A stretch of DNA of 64,000 bases, from assembly GCF_040702505.1 (NCBI RefSeq), contig NZ_JBFBLC010000001.1, forward strand, positions 992,001-1,056,000. The letters are read 5' to 3'. The DNA is from Terrabacter sp040702505 (GTDB lineage: Bacteria; Actinomycetota; Actinomycetes; Actinomycetales; Dermatophilaceae). The translations under genes and the position numbers were made by a program. Of this stretch, positions 16,935 to 25,044 are shown one piece after another (the stretch's first letter is position 1; each line of letters starts with the position of its first letter). The notes under the pieces are model-generated. The model had not been told where the DNA came from. It ran no database searches and saw nothing but the letters and a program-made list of their open reading frames with translations.

Positions 16935-17915
16935 TCAGTCGACGAGCAGGTATGCCGGGTGGCGGGGGAGCGTGCCCGTATCGCGCAGGTGCCGGCCGAG
17001 GTGCACCGCACCCTCGAGCGCCCCTCCCGCGGCGGGGGACCGGTGGGCACCGACGGCCGCCAGGTGGTCGTCGAGTGCCGCGGCCACCGGGGCCGAGGTC
17101 AGCAGGCCACCGGTGGCGCAGAGCACCGGCCGGTCGAGGCCCTCCGCCGCGCGCAGCAACGAGGTCGCCAGCTCGGTGCCGGCGCGCCGACACAGCTCGA
17201 GGGCCACGGGGTCGGACTCGGCCGCGCCGGTGACGAGGGGCGCCACGGACGCGAGGCGCTCCGGCGCGTCGGGTGCGGCCATGACCAGGCGCGGCCAGCC
17301 CTCGGGTGGGCCCAGCAGGTCGGTGGCGGCACGCAGCAGCGTCGGCGACCCGTCGGTGAGGCCGTCGTGGGCCCGGAGCGCCGCCCGCAGCCCGGCCATG
17401 CCGAGAGCGGCGGCGGACCCGGCGTCACCGAGCACGTGGCCCCAGCCGTCGACGCGGCGCCACTGACCGTCGAAGTCGGTCCCGAACGCCACCGCGCCGG
17501 TCCCGGCCGCGACGACCGCACCGGGACCCAGCCGGCCGGTGGCGCCGACGAGGTTGGCGACGGCGTCGCTCACCACGACGGTGCGACGGGCGCCGAGACC
17601 TGCCACGACCGCGGCGAGCACGGCGGACCGGTCGGCGAGGAAGAGCAGCCCCCGCATCGACCAGACGACCACGGCGGGCGCCTCCTCCGCCGCTCCCGAC
17701 TCCTCGGTCGTCGCGGCCTGGGGCCCGAAGCCGGTCCCGTCGGCCGCCAGCAGGGCCCGGGCATCGGCCACGAGCGCGGCCACGTCGATCCCCCCGGGCC
17801 GCACCCGCGCCCCGGGAGCGGTGAGCACGGGACCCAGCCCGCCGGCATACGTGCTCAGGCGCAGGCCCGAGCCGCCGACGTCGACGGCCACGACCCGGCC
17901 CGGGCGCGAGGTCAC
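16935..17915 (-). CDS. N-acetylglucosamine/N-acetylmuramate kinase-like (BadF/BcrA ATPase family)
   Basis: The 326-residue protein has the ASKHA ATPase motifs: phosphate-1 VVAVDVGGSGLRLS at the N-terminus, phosphate-2 VVAAGTGAVAFGTDFDG, and an adenosine-type motif PVLCATGGLLTSAPVA near the C-terminus. Members of this family include GlcNAc kinase and the MurNAc/GlcNAc kinase MurK. It ends an operon with an ABC importer and murQ. I infer that it phosphorylates imported amino sugar to give MurNAc-6-P for MurQ or GlcNAc-6-P. The GTG start overlaps the permease stop by 4 nt. Confidence 0.8.
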   Translation of the reverse strand: MTSRPGRVVAVDVGGSGLRLSTYAGGLGPVLTAPGARVRPGGIDVAALVADARALLAADGTGFGPQAATTEESGAAEEAPAVVVWSMRGLLFLADRSAVLAAVVAGLGARRTVVVSDAVANLVGATGRLGPGAVVAAGTGAVAFGTDFDGQWRRVDGWGHVLGDAGSAAALGMAGLRAALRAHDGLTDGSPTLLRAATDLLGPPEGWPRLVMAAPDAPERLASVAPLVTGAAESDPVALELCRRAGTELATSLLRAAEGLDRPVLCATGGLLTSAPVAAALDDHLAAVGAHRSPAAGGALEGAVHLGRHLRDTGTLPRHPAYLLVD

Positions 17916-18820
17916 TTGGCCATGCCGGCGGTCAGGCCCGCCACGATCTGCTTCGTCGCGAGCAGGAAGAGCACGATGAGCGGGATGGTCGTGATGACCA
18001 GGCCGGCGAAGACGGCGGAGTAGTTCGTCGCGTTCTCGCCGAAGAAGTTCGTGAGCCCGACGGGCAGGGTGTACTTCTCCTCGCGGCGCAGCAGCACCAG
18101 GGGGAAGAGGAAGTCGTTCCAGATCGGCACGAAACGGAAGACTGCCACGGTCGCGACGGCCGGGCGCACCATCGGCACCATGATCCGCCAGAAGGTCTGC
18201 CACGTGCTGGCCCCGTCGAGCGCCGCGGCCTCCTCGAGCTCTTCGGGCAGCTGCCGGAAGAAGGTCGTGAGCACGAAGATCGAGAACGGGATGCCGGAGG
18301 CGGCGTACATCAGCGTCAGGCCGAGCCGGGAGTCGATGAGGCCGAGCCCGTCGAAGAGGTAGAAGATCGGCAGGATCGCGAGGTGGATCGGCAGCATCAG
18401 GCCCGAGAGGAAGAGGGACTCGAGCCACCGGAAGATGCGTGAACGGCCCCGGGCGAGAGCGTAGGCCGCCATGGTCGCCACGGTCGTCGAGATCGCCACC
18501 GCTCCGACCGTCACGAGCAGGGAGTTGCCGAAGTAGGTCGCGAAGTTGCCGGTGGTCCACGCCTCGACGTAGCTCGCCGTGGTCGGCGGGCTGGGGAGGC
18601 CGAGCGGGTCGGAGATGAGGTCGCCGTTGGAGCGGAAGCTGTTGACCAGCATGAGCAGCAGCGGCACGAGCGCCAGGGCGGCATACCCCCACAGGAGCAG
18701 GCTGGCACCGACGCCGCCGACCGGCTTGGAGGCACGGGGCGCCCGGCGCCGGCCGGGCCGGGTCGGGCGGGCCGCTGCGAGCTCCGAGGGTGCCTCGGTG
18801 GTGGCGACGGCGGTGGTCAT
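17912..18820 (-). CDS. Carbohydrate ABC transporter permease (MalG type)
   Basis: A 302-residue inner-membrane permease with six predicted helices; the first follows a basic N-terminal tail. The EAA loop reads LEEAAALDGASTWQTFWRIM, the site that docks the ATPase. The C-terminal AGLTAGMAK is usual for CUT1 permeases. Its ATG overlaps the stop of the partner permease (ATGA). No ATPase gene is present here, so a shared MsmK-type ATPase from elsewhere is likely. The substrate is inferred from context to be a peptidoglycan amino sugar. Confidence 0.9.
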   Translation of the reverse strand: MTTAVATTEAPSELAAARPTRPGRRRAPRASKPVGGVGASLLLWGYAALALVPLLLMLVNSFRSNGDLISDPLGLPSPPTTASYVEAWTTGNFATYFGNSLLVTVGAVAISTTVATMAAYALARGRSRIFRWLESLFLSGLMLPIHLAILPIFYLFDGLGLIDSRLGLTLMYAASGIPFSIFVLTTFFRQLPEELEEAAALDGASTWQTFWRIMVPMVRPAVATVAVFRFVPIWNDFLFPLVLLRREEKYTLPVGLTNFFGENATNYSAVFAGLVITTIPLIVLFLLATKQIVAGLTAGMAK

Positions 18821-19728
18821 GCGGTGATCCTCCGCTCGTGGCGGCGCAGCACGGCCGTGGCCGCGTAGGCACCGCCGAAGATGATGAGGAAGAGCATTGT
18901 CGCGAGGGCCGACGAGCTGCCGATCGCGTCGGTCGCGCCCGAGTCGAACGCCGTGCGGTAGAAGAGCAGCGAGACGAAGTCGGTTGCGCCGGCAGGGTTT
19001 CCGGTCGACCCGCCGAACGCGTACGGCAGGGCGAAGGCTTCCATGGCGAAGATGAACGTCAGCACCGACACCGTGCCGATGGCGGGGACGAGCAGCGGCA
19101 GGGTGATCTTGAAGAAGGCCTGGCGGTTGGTCGCGCCGTCGACGCGGGCGGCCTCGGTCAGCTCGTCCGGCACCCCGCCGAGCGCGGCGCCGTAGAGCAG
19201 GACGGGGAAGCCGATCCACTGCCACACGCTGACGAGGATGACCACCCACAGGGCCGTCTTCGGGTCACCGAGCCACGGCAGCGCCCACGAGTCGAGGCCG
19301 ACCTTCGTCAGCAGCGTGTTGACCGGGCCGAACGTCGGCGAGAGCAGCAGCGTCCAGAGGTAGCCGATCACGATCGGGCTCACGAGGTAGGGCATCGCGT
19401 AGAGCGTCTGCAGCACGCGGCGGCTGCGCGGGCGGGTGTAGAGCAGGTACGAGATCGTGAGCCCGAACGTGTTCTGGATCAGCATCGTGCCCACGAAGAA
19501 GAGCACGTTGTGCAGCAGCGCCTGCGGCAGGTCGGTCGTGAACGGTGCCTTCGTGAACAGGGTGACGAAGTTGGTCAGCCCCGCGAACGCTCCGCGGGTC
19601 GTGCCCTGCCACGAGAAGAAGGCGTAGGAGAACGCCGTCACCATCGGGTAGAGCACGAACACCGCGAAGAGCGCGAGTGCCGGCGCGACGAAGAGCAGGC
19701 CGGTGCGGCGGCCCATGCCCTGCCTCAT
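18817..19728 (-). CDS. Carbohydrate ABC transporter permease (MalF type)
   Basis: The 303-residue permease starts MRQGMGRRTGLLFVAPALAL with AGGAGG a few bases upstream, which sets the ATG at 19728 against the longer frame. Six helices are visible. The EAA motif is LTEAARVDGATNRQAFFKIT. It pairs with the downstream MalG-type permease, which overlaps it by 4 nt, and follows the binding-protein gene by 49 nt. Confidence 0.9.
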   Translation of the reverse strand: MRQGMGRRTGLLFVAPALALFAVFVLYPMVTAFSYAFFSWQGTTRGAFAGLTNFVTLFTKAPFTTDLPQALLHNVLFFVGTMLIQNTFGLTISYLLYTRPRSRRVLQTLYAMPYLVSPIVIGYLWTLLLSPTFGPVNTLLTKVGLDSWALPWLGDPKTALWVVILVSVWQWIGFPVLLYGAALGGVPDELTEAARVDGATNRQAFFKITLPLLVPAIGTVSVLTFIFAMEAFALPYAFGGSTGNPAGATDFVSLLFYRTAFDSGATDAIGSSSALATMLFLIIFGGAYAATAVLRRHERRITA

Positions 19729-19777
19729 GCCGTGCCTCCTGTCGATCCTGCTGTTGCTGTTGCCGTCGGCCGGGGCG

Positions 19778-21103
19778 TCACGCGCTCGGCTTGAACCAGG
19801 TGCTGATGCCGGTCTGGAGGTCCTGGCTGACGGCCGCGGCGTCCTTCGAGCCGAGCAGCAGCTCCTGCAGGCCCTTGCCGAGCAGCTCGCCACCCGACGG
19901 GGTGCCGTAGCGGAAGTCGGTGAGCAGCACGTAGGGCGAGCCGGAGTTCTTGTAGTTCTCGCTCATCTGCTTGAGCAGCGGGTCGCTCGGCTCGACGCCG
20001 GGGACCGCGGTGATTTGCTTGATGTCGTCGTTGACCATCTGGCCGAACTGCTTGGAGGTCATCCACTTGACGAGCTCCGTGGCCTCGGCGGGGTGCTTGG
20101 ACTTGGCCGAGACCGCGAAGTTGCCATCGGCCCATCCTGCCGTCGTCGCCGTCGAGCCGCTCGGTGAGCCCGGCGCCGGCGGCACCTGGAAGATGCCGAT
20201 CTTCATGTTCGGGTTGGCCTTCTGGAAGACCGACAGGTCGAAGCTGCCGCCGGGGATCATCGCGGCCTTCTCGGCGGAGAAGAGGGTCTGCGCGTCGGTG
20301 GCGGCCACGCCCGTGACGTTCTTGGGCATGTACTTCTCGAGGTCGCCGACGACCTTGACCGAGGCGACCCAGTCGGGGTCGGTGAAGGACTTCTTGCCGG
20401 CGACGACGGCGTCACGGAACGCCTTGCCGCCGAAGCGGGCTCCGGCCACGACCTCGTGGACGATCGGGAGGGTCCAGTCGTCCTTGGCGCCGACGGCGAT
20501 CGGGGTGAGCCCGGCGGACATGAGCTTGTCGTTGGCGGCGATGAACTCGGCCCACGTCGTGGGCGCCTTGATGCCGTTCTTCTCGAACAGCCCCTGGTTG
20601 TAGAACATCTGGACGGTCTGGCGGGCGAAGGGAACGGAGTAGATCTTGCCGTCCTCCTTGCCCTTGGCGCTCGCGACGATGTTCTCGTCCCAGCCGGTGA
20701 GGTCGACCTTGCCGTCGAGCGGCAGGAGCGACTTGGAGGCCACCGTGGTCTGCAGCTGCCCGTAGGAGCGGACCTGCGGGACGTCGGGGCCGCCGGAGCC
20801 GGCCAGGCCGGTGGCGAGGATCTTGTTGTACTCGGTCGCCTTGAACGCCTTGAAGTCGACGTTGACGTTCGGGTGGGACTGCTCGTACGCGGCGAAGATC
20901 TTCTTGTATGCCGCCTCGTCCTCGACGCGCCACGACCAGACCGTGAGGTTGACCTTGCCGTCGCCCGCGCCGGTGGAGTCCGAGGAGCCGCTCGCGGAGG
21001 GGGAGCAGGCCGTCACGAGGAGCGCTCCGGAGAGGGCGGCGAGGGTGACGACCGTGCGGCGGGCGCGCCGCGACGAGCCGGGGAGGCGTGGGGCGAACGT
21101 CAT
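19778..21103 (-). CDS. Sugar ABC transporter substrate-binding lipoprotein
   Basis: The 441-residue protein carries a lipoprotein signal with lipobox LVTAC, giving lipid-modified Cys33. The mature part is a family 1 extracellular solute-binding protein: KVNLTVWSWRVEDEAAYKKI at the N-terminus, then AAMIPGGSFDLSVFQK and ATELVKWMTSKQFGQM. It would bind substrate outside the membrane and deliver it to the two permeases downstream. Position right after murQ and before a sugar kinase argues for MurNAc, GlcNAc or a small muropeptide. This is inference from context. The start at 21103 precedes the signal peptide directly. Confidence 0.88.
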   Translation of the reverse strand: MTFAPRLPGSSRRARRTVVTLAALSGALLVTACSPSASGSSDSTGAGDGKVNLTVWSWRVEDEAAYKKIFAAYEQSHPNVNVDFKAFKATEYNKILATGLAGSGGPDVPQVRSYGQLQTTVASKSLLPLDGKVDLTGWDENIVASAKGKEDGKIYSVPFARQTVQMFYNQGLFEKNGIKAPTTWAEFIAANDKLMSAGLTPIAVGAKDDWTLPIVHEVVAGARFGGKAFRDAVVAGKKSFTDPDWVASVKVVGDLEKYMPKNVTGVAATDAQTLFSAEKAAMIPGGSFDLSVFQKANPNMKIGIFQVPPAPGSPSGSTATTAGWADGNFAVSAKSKHPAEATELVKWMTSKQFGQMVNDDIKQITAVPGVEPSDPLLKQMSENYKNSGSPYVLLTDFRYGTPSGGELLGKGLQELLLGSKDAAAVSQDLQTGISTWFKPSA

Positions 21104-21170
21104 GGTGGTGCTCCTGTCGGGTTCTGCAGGGTGCCGGGGAGGCGGCACCGGGTGGGTTTGGGGGTGCGGT

Positions 21171-22142
21171 TCAGCGTTCGGGGGCGGGGGTGGTCGCCGG
21201 GCCCGCGGTGGTGGCGGCGGCCGGGCTGGCTGCAACGGTTGCGCCCAGGGAGCTCAAGGCGCGGGCGACCGAGCCTCCGTCGGCGGCGATGGCCGCGCGG
21301 GCCGTAGCGGCGTCGACCCCGGCGAGCATCGACAGGAGCGCCGTCTTCAGCTCGCCGTCGGCCTCGTCGAGCGCGGCGCGCGCCTGCTCGGCGCCGGCGC
21401 CGGTGGCCTCCTGCAGGATCCGGACGACGCGGCCGCGCAGCTTGGCGTTGGTCGCGACGACGTCGACCATGAGGTTGCTCCAGGTGCGGCCGAGTCGGAT
21501 CATCACGGCGGTCGAGAAGGAGTTGAGCACGAGCTTCTGCGCCGTGCCGGCCTTCAGGCGCGTCGAGCCGGTCAGCGCCTCCGGGCCGGTGCGCACCGCG
21601 AGGAGGATGTCGGCGTGCACGGCGGCCTCGGCGCGCGGGTTGGCGGTGACGAGGGCGGTGACGGCGCCGAGCTCGCGGGCCCGTTCGAGCGCTCCGGCCA
21701 CGAACGGCGTACGACCCGAGGCGGTGAGCCCGACGGCGATGTCACCGGCGCGCAGGGCCTCGGCCTCGGACCGGCCGAGCTCGGCGTCGTCCTCGACGTT
21801 CTCGACCGCGTGGACCAGCGCCGCGGTGCCCCCGGCGTGGTGGGCGACGAAGAGGCCCTCCGGCGCGTTGAACGTCGGGAGCAGCTCGGCCGCGTCCAGC
21901 ACGGCGAGGCGGCCCGAGGTGCCGGCGCCGAAGTAGTGCACCGCCCCGCCGGCGGTGAGGGACTCGACGGCACGGTCGACCAGGAGGGCGAGATCGGGCA
22001 GCACCTCGCTGACGGCGGCGGCGACCTTCGCGTCCTCGGTGTTGAGCGCCCGGAGGATGTCGAGGGAGGTGTGCGTGTCGATGGACGTCGTCCCCGGGTG
22101 GCGCTCCTCTGTGGGCGCGTCCACGGTCACCTCGCTCTTCAC
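21171..22142 (-). CDS. murQ: N-acetylmuramic acid 6-phosphate etherase
   Basis: MurQ removes the D-lactyl ether of MurNAc-6-P, giving GlcNAc-6-P. The 323-residue protein has the SIS fold with HYFGAGTSGRLAVLDAAELL (sugar-phosphate loop and catalytic Glu region, about residues 69-88), VGLTASGRTPFVAGAL and GSTRLKAGTAQKLVLNSFST, all hallmarks of MurQ. It begins with a GTG at the very start of the predicted transcript (leaderless). It heads the operon murQ / binding protein / two permeases / kinase. The Pro/Ala-rich tail is unlike the enzyme core and probably dispensable. Confidence 0.95.
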   Translation of the reverse strand: MKSEVTVDAPTEERHPGTTSIDTHTSLDILRALNTEDAKVAAAVSEVLPDLALLVDRAVESLTAGGAVHYFGAGTSGRLAVLDAAELLPTFNAPEGLFVAHHAGGTAALVHAVENVEDDAELGRSEAEALRAGDIAVGLTASGRTPFVAGALERARELGAVTALVTANPRAEAAVHADILLAVRTGPEALTGSTRLKAGTAQKLVLNSFSTAVMIRLGRTWSNLMVDVVATNAKLRGRVVRILQEATGAGAEQARAALDEADGELKTALLSMLAGVDAATARAAIAADGGSVARALSSLGATVAASPAAATTAGPATTPAPER

Positions 22143-22149
22143 CCGTCGG

Positions 22150-22195
22150 AGGTTACTTTCCTACGGCACCACCGTCAATGACGTAAATCAGTAAC
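22150..22195 (-). promoter_or_regulatory. murQ promoter with candidate RpiR operator
   Basis: On the minus strand TTGACG (22178-22173) and TAACCT (22155-22150) are spaced by 17 bp, an ideal housekeeping promoter. Start would be at about 22143, the GTG itself. Two inverted half-sites flank it: GTTACTTTCCTAC at 22152-22164 over the -10 and GTAAATCAGTAAC at 22183-22195 just upstream of the -35. Their repeat units are 31 bp apart, about three helical turns. Both sit where a repressor would block RNA polymerase. The adjacent RpiR gene product is the obvious candidate. Confidence 0.65.
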
Positions 22196-22229
22196 AGTCC
22201 GGTCACGACTACTCACGACGTCAGCGGGT

Positions 22230-22314
22230 GTGGACAAGTGCGGGAAAGTGCCCACTCGACGGGTTGGGGAGGCGCTCCTCCACGTCGAGTGGGCACTTTG
22301 CCACGTTCGTCCAC
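22230..22314. repeat. Large hairpin between rpiR-type gene and murQ promoter
   Basis: AAAGTGCCCACTCGACG (22245-22261) and CGTCGAGTGGGCACTTT (22283-22299) pair perfectly over 17 bp. An outer pair, GTGGAC (22230-22235) and GTCCAC (22309-22314), extends it. It could terminate the RpiR transcript. The motif CTCGACGGGTTGGGGAGG also resembles the 32-bp repeat units at 29961 and 31179. Confidence 0.75.
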
Positions 22315-22346
22315 GGGCCGAGGGTGCGCGCTCGAGGGAGGGGGGC

Positions 22347-23246
22347 TCAGTCGGTGACGTGGTGGCCGGCGACGGCCTCGCGGGTGTCGACGACCGCCTT
22401 GCGGGCGCGGCGCAGGTTGCGCTGTGCGACGGCGATGTAGAGGCAGTCGACGACCGTCAGGGCGGCGATGCGGCTGGCCGTCGCGCCCGAGCGCAGGCTC
22501 GTCTCGCGCGCCGCGGTGGTCAGCAGGAAGTCGACGCCGGAGGCGAGCCGTGAGAGCGGGAAGTTCGTGATGGCGATGGTGCGCGCGCCGGTGGAGCGCG
22601 CGGCGGCCAGCGACTCGATGGTCTCGGTGGTGGTGCCGGAGTGCGAGATGCCGACGGCGACGTCGCCCGGCCCGAGCAGCGTGGCGCTCGTCAGGGCGAT
22701 GTGGGGGTCGTTCCAGGCGAAGGCGACGATGCCGATGCGGTGCAGCTTCTGCTGCAGGTCGGTGCCGACGACGGCGCTCGCCCCGATGCCGTAGATGTCA
22801 ACCCGTCCGGCGCGGGCGATGGCCGCGGCCGCGGCAGCCAGGGCGTCGCGGTCGAGCTGCTGGGCGGTCTCCTCGACGGCGCTCGCGTCGGTGAAGGCCA
22901 CCTTGGCGATGATGTCGTCGATCGTGTCCTTGGCGCTGATGTCGGTGCCGCTGCGGCGCAACGTGCGTGGGTGCGCCGACTCCTCCGCGAGCGCGAGACG
23001 CAGCTGGGGGTAGCCCGGCAGGCCGAGGCGGCGGCAGAAGCGCAGCACCGTCGTCTCGGACGTGCGCGCCGCTGTGGCGAGCTCGCTGATCGTCAGACCG
23101 GCAGCCCGCCGCGCGTCGGCGAGGACGATGTCGGCGACCCGGTCCTCGGCGGGTGACAGGGAGGGCCGGATCCCCCGCAGGTGGATGAGCAGCGATGCGC
23201 TCGCCGCACCTGCGGGGGACGAGGCCCCGTCCTCGGTCCTTGGCAT
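22347..23246 (-). CDS. MurR/RpiR family transcriptional regulator
   Basis: The 299-residue protein has an N-terminal RpiR helix-turn-helix (LSPAEDRVADIVLADARRAA, ISELATAARTSETTVLRFCR, about residues 29-75) and a C-terminal SIS sugar-phosphate domain (VDIYGIGASAVVGTDLQQKL, VAVGISHSGTTTETIESLAA). MurR of this family represses MurNAc catabolism and responds to MurNAc-6-P. Sitting between amiE-like and murQ, it is the likely regulator of this regulon. It starts 4 nt after the upstream stop; a TAGCGT hexamer 6 nt before the ATG, overlapping that stop, may give it its own leaderless transcript. Confidence 0.9.
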   Translation of the reverse strand: MPRTEDGASSPAGAASASLLIHLRGIRPSLSPAEDRVADIVLADARRAAGLTISELATAARTSETTVLRFCRRLGLPGYPQLRLALAEESAHPRTLRRSGTDISAKDTIDDIIAKVAFTDASAVEETAQQLDRDALAAAAAAIARAGRVDIYGIGASAVVGTDLQQKLHRIGIVAFAWNDPHIALTSATLLGPGDVAVGISHSGTTTETIESLAAARSTGARTIAITNFPLSRLASGVDFLLTTAARETSLRSGATASRIAALTVVDCLYIAVAQRNLRRARKAVVDTREAVAGHHVTD

Positions 23247-23250
23247 GGGC

Positions 23251-24984
23251 CTACGCTACGGCGTCACGGCCGACGAGCCGCCACCCTTGGGGGGTGAACG
23301 CGCCGGGCGTCTTCTCGCCGTCGAGCAGCAGGCCTCCCGGGCCCTGCACGCGGATGTCGTCGACGGCGACGCCGCGCCCGAGGTAGCCGGCGTCGGTCGT
23401 GTGCCGCCAGCGCAGCTGCTGGTCGCCGGCCGGCAGGTCGGCGCGCACCTGGACCCAGCGCCTGGTGCCCGACCCGGAGATGACCCCGTCGGCGCTCTCG
23501 GTCTGCCCGCGGTCCTTGACCGCGAACGGGATCGCCGTCCACGTCGCCCCGCCGTCGGTGGAGCGCTCGAGGTGGAGCAGGTCGGTCTCCTCCGTGTCGA
23601 GGAACAGGTCGAAGCCGAGCCGCGCACCTCGTGCCCCGACCGCGAGGGACGGCGTCGTCAGGGTGGTCGTCGACGCGTTCTCGCCGCCGGTGACCCAGGC
23701 GGTGTCGCCCTGTCGGGGACGGATTCCCATCGACGCCGCGAGCCCGTGCGCCCACTCGCGCCGGGCGCCGTTGACGGAACCCCAGTTGCGCGACGGGTGC
23801 ACGCGGTTGGTGAGCAGGATCGCGAAGGAGCGCGACGTGAAGTCGATGACGATCGAGGTGCCGGTGTAGCCGGTGTGGCCGGCGGTGCGTGGCCCGGACA
23901 GGGCGTCCATGTACCACCGCTGGTTGAGCTCGAAACCGAGCCCGTGGTCGTCGCCGGGGAAGTCCTCGTTGAAGTTGGTGATGAGGGCCTCGACGCTCTT
24001 GCGGCTGAGGATGCGCTCGCCGCGGTAGGTGCCGCCGTTGAGCAGCGCCTGCGACAGGACGGCGAGGTCGTCGACGGTCGAGAAGACGCCGGCGTGCCCC
24101 GCCACCCCACCGAGCGACCAGGCGTTCTCGTCGTGGACCTCGCCCCGGACCAGGCCGCGGGGCGGGGCGGTCTGGTACTCCGTCGCGGCGGTGCGCGCCT
24201 TGTCGGTCGGGTTGTAGCCGGTGTCCTTCATCCCGAGCGGCGCGGTGATGCGGTCGTGGACGACCCGGTCGAGCGGCTCGCCACGCAGCCGCTCCACCAT
24301 GACGCCGAGCGTGATGAGGTTGAGGTCGCTGTAGAGATAGGTCGTGCCGGGCGGGTTGGTGAGCGGCTGGTCCATGACCGCCTTGATGCGAGACGCCTTG
24401 TCGGGCCACTTGCTCCACAGCGGCAGCCACGACGTGAAGCCCGAGGTGTGCGTCAGCAGCTGCCGCACCGTCACGGACTCCTTGCCGTTCGCGGCGAACT
24501 CGGGGAGGTATGCCGCCACCGGGCTCTCGAGGGAGACCTTGCCCTCCTCGACGAGCTGGACCACGGCGATCGAGGTGAACAGCTTGGACATGGAGGCGAG
24601 GTCGAAGATCGTGTCGGTGCGCATCGGCTCCCACTGGTCGCGCGGGAGCTCGGTGGTGGCGTCGGCGTAGCGCAGGGCCCAGCCGCTGGCGTCGCGCTCG
24701 ACGACATGCCCCTCGTGGCCCATGATGCCGACGGCGCCGGCGAAGAGCGGGTGACCGCTCGCGTCGACCTGCTCGTGCGCGTGGATCTGGGCGACCGCCT
24801 GCGCGATGGGGGCCGGGTCGAGACCCAGCGAGGCGGGACTGGCGTCGGACAGCACGGTGTTGGGCGGTGCGAAGCCGCGGTCGGGCTTGCTGAAGTCGTC
24901 GGCAGCAGCCGGCCCGGGGGTCACGAGGCTCCCCACGACGGCGAGGCTGCCGAGGGCAGCGGGGACGAGTCTGCGCAGGCGCAT
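23251..24984 (-). CDS. Secreted serine hydrolase, AmiE-like (MurNAc-L-Ala amidase candidate)
   Basis: The 577-residue protein has a signal peptide cut after about residue 28 and a class C beta-lactamase/esterase fold: SMSK (Ser131, Lys134), YSDLN (Tyr218) and HTGYTG near residue 379. A C-terminal jelly-roll-like domain (about 440-577) is fused. In Bacillus subtilis AmiE of this superfamily sits in the same operon as murQ, murR, nagZ and namZ and splits the peptide from MurNAc. The matching gene set here argues for that role rather than beta-lactam hydrolysis. The added C-terminal domain, possibly glycan-binding, is not part of Bacillus AmiE as I know it. Confidence 0.8.
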   Translation of the reverse strand: MRLRRLVPAALGSLAVVGSLVTPGPAAADDFSKPDRGFAPPNTVLSDASPASLGLDPAPIAQAVAQIHAHEQVDASGHPLFAGAVGIMGHEGHVVERDASGWALRYADATTELPRDQWEPMRTDTIFDLASMSKLFTSIAVVQLVEEGKVSLESPVAAYLPEFAANGKESVTVRQLLTHTSGFTSWLPLWSKWPDKASRIKAVMDQPLTNPPGTTYLYSDLNLITLGVMVERLRGEPLDRVVHDRITAPLGMKDTGYNPTDKARTAATEYQTAPPRGLVRGEVHDENAWSLGGVAGHAGVFSTVDDLAVLSQALLNGGTYRGERILSRKSVEALITNFNEDFPGDDHGLGFELNQRWYMDALSGPRTAGHTGYTGTSIVIDFTSRSFAILLTNRVHPSRNWGSVNGARREWAHGLAASMGIRPRQGDTAWVTGGENASTTTLTTPSLAVGARGARLGFDLFLDTEETDLLHLERSTDGGATWTAIPFAVKDRGQTESADGVISGSGTRRWVQVRADLPAGDQQLRWRHTTDAGYLGRGVAVDDIRVQGPGGLLLDGEKTPGAFTPQGWRLVGRDAVA

Positions 24985-25044
24985 GTCACTCCTGGATTGT
25001 CGCGGGATCGTGGCTGGACCGTCGGTGGTGGTGCCGCTGGGCGG

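Noticed and set aside
23251..24984. Beta-lactam resistance enzyme
   Set aside because: Although it has Ser-x-x-Lys and the class C-like fold, its place in a peptidoglycan salvage operon matches AmiE-type amidases.
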